The position numbers and the translations under genes were made by a program. DNA of 54,339 nucleotides from Echinostoma caproni (lineage: Eukaryota; Platyhelminthes; Trematoda; Plagiorchiida; Echinostomatidae): contig UZAN01041834.1 of assembly GCA_900618425.1 (NCBI GenBank), positions 1 to 54,339 of the forward strand. Reading direction: 5' to 3'. The notes under the pieces are model-generated. The model saw nothing but the letters and a program-made list of their open reading frames with translations, did no database searches and was not told the DNA's origin. The number at the start of each line of letters is the position of its first letter. The stretch's first letter is position 1. Below are positions 46,030 to 54,339 of the stretch, one piece after another.

Positions 46030-49000
46030 TAACACGTTGGGCGGGTGGGATTGAAACCAATTGGTAGTTCGAATATGTCATCTGTTTGTCTTCATGTACG
46101 AACTTCGCATTTGTTTTTTGCCAAAACTTGAGGAATAACATACTACAATTGCAATTGATGTCTCTTTGCAAGCCCTGGGCAAACGAGACAAACTTCGTCT
46201 GCGACTGATTGCAGCGGCCCGGAAGTAAAATCTAAACAGAATTGGATCTTTTTGCCAGGTAATTTAAAACTGGAAATTGATAGACAGCGATAATTGATTT
46301 AGTAGAAGGATATTCCATGGAGAGGAAATTCGCAATTTTATCAGAATGAAGCTGATTGCTCAACTGTATAACCAAATTTTGACCGGATTCACTGCGATGG
46401 ACTGATTATCAGTAAATCAGTGTGTCCAACCGTAACATAAATACCATGATCCCGAGCCAAATTGGAAGAATAAAAGTTACAACTATTCTGGTGAGTTCGG
46501 TTTGATAACTGGTTGATAGCAAAATGTTTTCAAAACAGAGTGTGCGGTTTCGTGAATGTCGGAAGACAATCGTGACATGCAACGGTGATTGCATGTTGAT
46601 TGAAAGTGGCTAATGATAACGTACATTAGAGTACTGCACGAACAGGAAGGATAGTGATAAAGTTATAAATGCTAATGTTGTTTCCAAAGAAAACTGTTTT
46701 TAATCGTTTAATTTATTCGACGAACGTTAACCTAGTGGGAGCACCACTGAGAACGTGGTTACGTCGGTTAGTTCTTTTTATTACACACCCAAGTGTGATG
46801 AGAAGCAGACGGGGTAAACCTCATAGTCACTAGGACCTGCTGTTCAGTGGTGTACACCGGCAACCTAAGGCCCGGGACTTGGAGTGGCTAACCACATAAG
46901 GCCCCGATAGGTTAGTAAGAATAACTAAAGTATAACGCGTACACTCTCTCATTCGTATCTTGTGTGCCCAAAATCAATTTGTGCAAGCGCTAAAGCTTCC
47001 CTGACCCACCCACCCCCCATACAAATCGCATCGTGAGTAATCTCAATGATTGGATGAGTGGACAAACAAACATGTGATCGTGGTGAACCCGATTTCCGGT
47101 TTCACGGTGAAATCTTTTCTTGGTAATCTGTGCTTTTATTTTATTTTATTTTCCCATGACAATTTTATTCCCAAATAGTGATATATATTGAGATGTATTG
47201 GCATGAATACGAATCTCTGAAAACGAGCTTGTTCGCCACTCTTTTGTTTCGTTTGAAATGTGCTCTGTGGGATTATTTCATCAACATGATTTACATTCAA
47301 AGAAACTCAAAACTCCATTGATATATATGATCATCGCAAGCTATGCAATAGGTGTCTTGCACATCTTGCAGTCTAGTCACTTTTGCGTCGAGACCCCGTT
47401 CAATATCAGACCGATGCAAACAGAACAAATGAGTATCAAAATTTGGGTCATGCTTACCTACCACTGGATGAGTGAATAGGCGAAGCCGTCGGTTTCCAAT
47501 TTTACTGGTTTCAAAAATCACTTTATAAGTTGTCATATGCATTGGTGACCGAACGAGAAAAACTTTTTACACTACAAAACTGACTTTATTCGTTGATACC
47601 TCCATATCAAATGCTTCCGTGATCATAAAATCACTACGTTGTTTTTATCCGGAACATATCATCTCAATTTCTTTGAAACCAGGATTACACTTGAATTATC
47701 TGGAACAAGCAGTACCAGGATCGGATTCGGCATTTATCAATTTTCCATTGAAGACTTTTGAACTTTCTATTTAATACAGAATAAAATGGCCGACGAACTG
47801 AAGGCTTATTTTATGTGCTTCATTTGAAACACTCCTTACCCAGTACAGGGCCTGTAATCGACTCAGCAAACGCTTTTTGAGACCAGTTAGGTTAATACAT
47901 TTTGGTGCCAGAACGCTAGGGGCTTAAAACCAATAAGAGAAAGATTGTCATATTTTTTCTGGTGCCATTATCAGGTTTTGAAACGTGATTAAGAAATTTG
48001 TTCTGAGTTTGAACTCATCTCGATCTCCGGAAGCAGCTTTTTATAGAAAAGAATCACACTTTGAAGAATTCTAAACATTCGGGTACAAAATCACAACACA
48101 TGAAAGTTCTACAAAAAGAATCTGGTTCTGCTCTCCCCCATTCAGATCACTTCATTTAGTGATGAACTTTTATGTTTAAATCATCTCAACACTAAGCCAA
48201 TCAAACAAGTTTTGGTCAATTTACCTCTTCGGACCAAATTGCTTCCTTCTTTTCGTGTTCTTTCGGGAAGGACAGCATCTTTTTGTAGTAGCAAAGTGTT
48301 TATATAGTGAGTACAAAAAGCAGTCTACGGGAATTTCGTGAATAAACATTTTTCTATGCTTTTTCTGTTTTTGCCTAATTTTTCACTCCTTTTCGGAAAC
48401 AATATTCACTCCATGTAGAAAGAGACAGCCATTTGTTGTTGATGTCGATGAATTTAGGAATGTAACATCCATGGGTATAACCTGACGCCAGTTTCTCTCA
48501 CTGTACACAGATGACTAACAAACGTAAAATTCAGAAGTATTACCGTCCTTCAGCACTCATCGGGTGTGATAGAATTCTCATTCAATCGTCCAATTCGTAT
48601 CTTGTTTAATGAGTTTCTTCGTACCACGTTTGGGAGTTATTCCACTCTCAAACCGAATATTCCCGACTACTTAAATGCCAGTGTTTCCTCATGCATCAAT
48701 CTCACTTTTGATAATGAACTTGTGAGATTGTTCAACAGAATAAGTAGAATATGTTAATATTCCACCTAGCATTCGTACAATGTGACTAACTTACTATTCA
48801 AATTTTAGTCGTCAGTTTACGCCGTCATTACTGGCGAGAAGGCAAAAGTTCATAGAGGATACTCGCAAGAACTTGGTTACGTTTATTTCACCTCTAAGCT
48901 GCTGCTGGTCGAGAAGCCAGTAATCATCCTCTTTGTTTGAGACAAACTATTTCAGAAGATATTTTTCCCGAAATCAAAGTGATATGATAAAATATCGATC

Positions 49001-52000
49001 CCGATTACCATGCTGATGCCTTGAGTTGCACATGAGACAGATTGTCACAAGCTGTTGAAATTCCGTTCCATCATCTCAGTGGCTGACGTGGAACACACTG
49101 GAAGGCATATGTCACATTGGGTTGATCAATCATAGTAAACAAACGTACACAGGGAAATAAATAAAAAATTCAAAAATCCAAAATTCAAAGATCAATTTAT
49201 TGGTAAACGTCATGATTCTGTTGACATCTTGTTAGCCTATTAAATCGGGAATTCAGTCAAATGGTTAACGCTTTACCAATTGCCATTAGTTTATCTCTGT
49301 GTTTATTCATTAGTGGTTTGGCGGACGGGAGAAGGTCACTTGTGTGTCTTGTTTACATGTGCTGGGTAGTTTTAATCCTGGTTGCACGTTTTGCACCTCG
49401 TTTTAAAGATCTGAATGAACGTTGAGAGAGTGTCCCCAGAAAAACGTTATGCGTTGGGTGGGGATGGATCGCATTTGTATTCTGACAAATGGTGGACACG
49501 TTAAGTCCTTTATTACAACATTTCAGTAAACGAATCCGTACTTTTATTCTAGCAATCATAGGTCTAAGACTTGCGAGGGAATTTAAGATTAACTAAGAAC
49601 GCTCCGTTTAGGCAAAATCGTCAACTGGCCGTCTGGCAAAACAGTTTTATTGCCTCCTACTCATTGATTACAAACGCCGTCTCGTAAAGAAATTATCTCT
49701 GAATAATTTGCAATATGAAGTTTTCCTTTACAAAACAATCTTAATCGTTGACCACAGATACATAAACATGTCTTAAAAGATATTTATATTTAAGGAGATA
49801 TTTGTTATAGTGTGTGGCATGACTACGAAACTAGAATAGGCCGCAGTTTGCCTATGTGATGAGTGTTCGACGAGCCTTTTCATCGAAAAATTGAAATAAT
49901 TTCTCTATAATGCACATTACCATTTGTGGTCATTTCTTTACATACTGATATTTTCTTTCGCTATGAACTGATCTGGCTGCATTTATCCTTCCAGAGTTTT
50001 TGAACCACATCGCCAAAGTCCGTACGTCTAACCGCGAACGATCATCTTTCGATACAGACACCTCAAATTTCCTGGGGATCAATTCCAACTGGAGAAGTAC
50101 TAATCTAATTACTGAAAATTTATGGTAGTACAGGGATAGAAAATCAAATTTTCATCTGGCTTATCACGTCGACAACAGTCAAACAAGATTGTGCCGTCTG
50201 GATGACACAAAAATGAGTTTGTACGAATTCAATTGCAACCTTAAGATTGTGTCGGACATTGAGAATCCATGAAAACCGTATTCTTTCAATTTTGATTTGG
50301 ATTACTTGAATTAGTTTCCCTTGGTTGCATTACAAACACAAGATGTACTCAGATTTCTAGGATTAGTCGCTTTCCCGTTCATTTTTCTTTCCTTACCGAA
50401 TGACTAACATGAGCAAATCTACGACAAACTGTGTTTAAAGTTGAATCTGTTACAGTTAATAATGTTTCCGTGATGATATAAGTTGCCAATTCATGGGAGA
50501 AGATTAACTACACATGTGTGCATGCGTGTGTCACGAAAACACATGAAGATCAAGGAGTTCCAAATGCAGAAATTGAATTACTACACCATACAAGCCTCAG
50601 TACCGATGAACAGTTCATAGCTCGTATAATCACGCAAGATGATCACAAGCTAACGGGATGTTTTAATCGAAAGTAAGATAGACAACGGACGAGAGGAGTG
50701 TAATGCACACACAGATTCAAACGTAACCGTACGTAATTCCTGCTCAAGATTGAAATACATATATTGGGTACACAGTTAGGACAATTTCGCCTGCAAGCAC
50801 GAATTTATTCCAGCAGTTTCCACAATGACTGTGGTACTTCAAGGTTTGTCCGTATATTATTTAGTTCTGGTTATTCGCTTGCCTAAATCGATGCTTGTGA
50901 AAACTGTACTCAAGACCGTAAACAACGTACACACTGATTCTCAATCTCATGTTTTAAAGGAGATTTACGAACAGATATCTGGCCTTAGACCACAATAAGA
51001 TGCATTCAATTAACTACACACATTTCCAACAAAACTTGCTGTTAACTGATCAGCTTTAACAAACATTTCCTTCTCGGATAGAACAAATCATCTCAATACC
51101 TTCTCAGATCTGATGCTGGGAGATCGATTTTCTTTACAGGCGGTTGACTTTCCCCGAAAAACTGTTGTGCAGCGATAGACCTAACAACACTGTTAGTCAA
51201 CTTATACGTATACCACTACGACCGGATCAGTATTATAACTACCTTTATCACTTTCCCCGATTATGCTACTATAAGGTGATCCAGTGCGATTATATAATTT
51301 CCATGTCATTGCACATCACGTGAATAGCGAGTAAAGTGTACAAGCATCAAAGATGCACGGATAAGTCTCGCATTTGAATTGATCTTAAATGAAAAAGTAT
51401 AGCTAAAAATCATAATACAGCGTGGTTTTTTAATTTCAGGTACATTATAGCTTGCTTCATTGTCTCCACGAGACAATTCGGTAAAAAGACATCGAATAGG
51501 CATATTTTGCAATGAAATGCATTAACAGAAGGATGGATTTATAAAACATATTTTTACTGAGCACTGTTAGATTTATCTGCCGATTCCAGTGTGACCACAA
51601 AGCCCCCTACTGGGACAGAACAGAGGGGAAATCAAGTAACCATGAGGCTGAACATATACCAATTTTTGTCCAGATTTAATACAATGCAATTGACAATGAA
51701 CCACGCTATACTCAAGTTCTATTCAATTTCCCGAGTGTTTGTTATGGCAGTATCTTTCTTCGGAAAAAAATAATTCAAGCCACGAAAGCTTTAGGATAAT
51801 TTCGATTCACCTTTCTATTTGTTCAGTTTTGGTTTGTGCTAGTGATCTCCAATGTCAAACTGATCGCATCACGCACCTTGGTTTATATTTTAAAGAAAAC
51901 TCAATTGTTCACTTCATTGCGTAACGTGTCTATTCATTGTTTAGTTGTCAAACTACCTCTTTCCCCAACTGCATTCCACAAGCATTTGCACAAACTTTAA

Positions 52001-54339
52001 AAACCGTTGCTAATGGAGTTAACTTGAAGAACACATTCACTCGAAGTATCAAGCTATTCAGGGTTGATATTGGTGAACTACTTAAATCAAAATCCACTTA
52101 GACTGTGCACAAAATTAATTTTGATCAATGTGGTTTAGTAAGAAAGCGGGATATACTGGAGAATTGCTAGAGCTTTCTCAAGATAACCGCACATAAACAC
52201 GCATAAGGAGGCCCTTGACAGCTTTTTACACTATTTTGATCGGAAAAAGAGGCGAGAAATTTCTATTCTTCACAATTGGCTCAGTTTCAATGAGCAAGTG
52301 TTTCGCTTCTAATCACTTGTATTTTGGAAGTGGTATTGACTATACGAAGGTTTTCTTGCTAATTGCCGAATCGAGGTTCCGAGTGTGCTTTCACTAAGAA
52401 CCGCCTATCTCGGTATTGTTCAGAAAACACTTATCCAAGGCAACCCCGAGAACAATGGTCGAGTAAAAGACCCCATAGAATAATTCACAGCAAGCCGCAG
52501 TAAGTGCTAAAAGCAGATAAATCTTGGATATTCAGAATATTTTTAAAAGCCAGTCGTTCGTTGGGCTCATGGTCATTTTGCAATTATGACTGCATGGTAA
52601 TATCGAAAACATCAAGTGCCGGGATTTGGTTGCAAGGTCGTGAAATCCAATCATGCTTAGAGCCACTCCGAAGGTAAACCAAAATATTTACACCATCTAT
52701 GTTGCTAAGTTGGAAACTTACCTCTCGTTGTGCATCAAACGAATATACATGCCAATAAAGCTAGCACAGTTGAACAGCACTTAGCTGCATAGTTCAAGTC
52801 AAATAAATGATTGCTCAAATCACTCATCCATCCAGGTTGAATTTTCTGCCTAGAACATTTTCCCTAAGCGTGCCAACAATCATCACCATAAAAACGAGAA
52901 AGAGTACAAAGTGTTCATGTGGATGTAATATGAAAGTAAAATTTACATCATAACTCATCTAGTACATCATGAGTTTTGAATGTACGACATTTCGTATAAG
53001 CTACGGTAATATAGTGATGCTCAAGTGCATTACACAACCTCCTTTCATTCGAAATAAGAAAATATTCGGTTTGATCCAAATAGTGGTATTTACATTGTTT
53101 TATTCAGAATGATTTTTGGACCACTATCTTAACCCCGTCCCCACACCTTCTCCCATGTATTCTTCTGCTTTCAGGGACAATAACCGGTGAAATCCATGTG
53201 CTTATCCATTGCCTGTTAATTGTATTTAGCTCGGGTACAAATTGATTTGAGCTCAGCAGTATTGGTTACCTCTCTAAACATTTACCCTGGGTGTGAAGAC
53301 AAGAATAATAGCGCAAGCGTTTTGTGTTAAAATACAACAATATGGATTGCTCAAAACTTGGACATGTAGCTTCTGCATAATTGTAATAGGATTTTGAATG
53401 GAGTTGTTTGCGAATTTCTACTAAGCAGTAACGACACGTACTGAAATTTGTAGATGGCGAGCAACACCTTACCGGGACCAGTCCAGTCAGAAATGATCTC
53501 AATAAGACCCAAATCAAGACGGTGAGTGCATCGATTTATATCTCTGATTTTTCCGTTCCGTGCCGTTATTGTACCGAGGCTGTAAGTGTGTTACTGAAGT
53601 ATGCTACTGGATAAGTATGGAGCTCTTTGAGGGAGAAGAAAGTTCTGATGTATGCATGGACTGTCCTCCGTGATTGAGACTCCGCGATAATAGAACCCAC
53701 ATTAACCGGAGAACCACCCCGGATCCTCGACAGCTATAGATACGCATGCACCTCATTCTGAATGTATACCAGTCGGTCAACGTCGATTAAGCTTCAAAAA
53801 CCTCAGAAGAGCATATACATCAATATAGCATTTGATTTGAATCCGCACCTAATCTATTTAGAGTTTAAGGCTTGGATTAGCTCATTCAATTGTTCAGAGG
53901 CACCGGGCATTATTGATGGTCTTCGGTGTGAGTTTTACTCCTTGCGAGATTGTTAATTCCCCACGATTGTGGGTGGTTCGTCCACTGAATAATGCATCAC
54001 AGTTTCTTTAATAATGTTTGATGAAATGAGATTCATTAGTGGATGCTAAGGAATATAACATCACAGTTTCACAACGGGTCGTTGCCCATAAGTTCAGTAA
54101 CACACATACGCATCGGTTTGGTTCACCAGGGACGATTCATGTGAGTGTTATTTGGTTTGATGCAACAATTAGAACCTGTCATGTAAACTGTACCCGAAAT
54201 TTGTTTCTTATTTCACGTTTCTCATTCTACTTTAATGGCGTGAGTTGTTTCAATTGTGCCTGACGTCTTTTAATTATCCGTGAAATTTATGTCTAACTTG
54301 CTTATGCTCAATTCTGAGTCCTGGTATAATATTTCTTTT
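46030..54339. other. No supported gene
   Basis: AT-rich sequence with short frames on both strands. A 39-nt exon-like segment at 52722-52760 (minus) and opposing splice-like signals near 53460-53525 are reported as observations. A short (TTTTA)n tract lies near 47139-47158. Nothing else was recognised. Confidence 0.45.

Noticed and set aside
53440..53530. Minus-strand GLIEIISDWTGP before a GTAAGG donor, resembling a thioredoxin active-site exon
   Set aside because: Both active-site cysteines are absent, no acceptor with a pyrimidine tract precedes it, and the plus strand shows its own splice-like signals in the same place.
1..54339. CRISPR arrays, bacterial operons or phage-like gene clusters
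   Set aside because: No regularly spaced repeats, no long tandem ORFs and no ribosome-binding pattern; the content is eukaryotic.

Overview
This is about 54 kb of AT-rich eukaryotic DNA with no bacterial-type gene organisation. There are no operons and no long open reading frames. A 616-base assembly gap lies at 11831-12446, and single ambiguous bases lie at 1085, 3091, 35937-35938 and 38251. The recognisable content is mostly decayed mobile DNA: CR1/Jockey-type non-LTR retrotransposons (LINEs), a Tc1/mariner-type transposase tail, a Penelope-like element (PLE) with a GIY-YIG endonuclease, a hammerhead-ribozyme repeat with (TA)n ends, a foldback element and tRNA-like SINE fragments. This mix, plus candidate introns of about 40-90 nt, best fits a flatworm and most likely a trematode. 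That assignment is inference, because there is no rRNA or housekeeping gene to anchor it.

Layout. 1-582: LINE reverse-transcriptase remnant (minus) abutting a transposase C-terminus (plus). 3.1-4.3 kb: anonymous minus-strand ORFs and two tRNA-like SINE pieces. 11.1-11.5 kb: LINE C-terminal remnant (minus). 11.7-12.9 kb: inverted copies of a repeat bounded by (TA)n, carrying one intact-looking and one truncated hammerhead ribozyme around the gap. 14.2-14.7 kb: possible LINE endonuclease remnant. 20.4-22.1 kb: the best LINE, with endonuclease and reverse transcriptase traceable in order. 25.6-26.8 kb: foldback element with about 200-bp inverted arms and a 21-bp tandem repeat at one tip. 33.1-34.8 kb: PLE remnant flanked by an identical 188-bp inverted repeat. 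The other stretches show no supported gene.

The strongest host-gene candidate is at 29277-29628 (minus). It encodes a small secreted cysteine-rich protein ending in KR-AKFFMLG-RK-stop, the layout of an amidated neuropeptide precursor. A second candidate at 36387-36817 (minus) is an 86-residue two-exon gene with matching splice signals. Several shorter exon-like stretches are listed at low confidence. The repeats do not act together with these genes. The window looks like intergenic or intronic DNA with one or two small genes set in transposon debris. The most notable points are the hammerhead repeat, the neuropeptide-like precursor, and two inverted-repeat elements whose arms are more alike near the spacer than at the tips.
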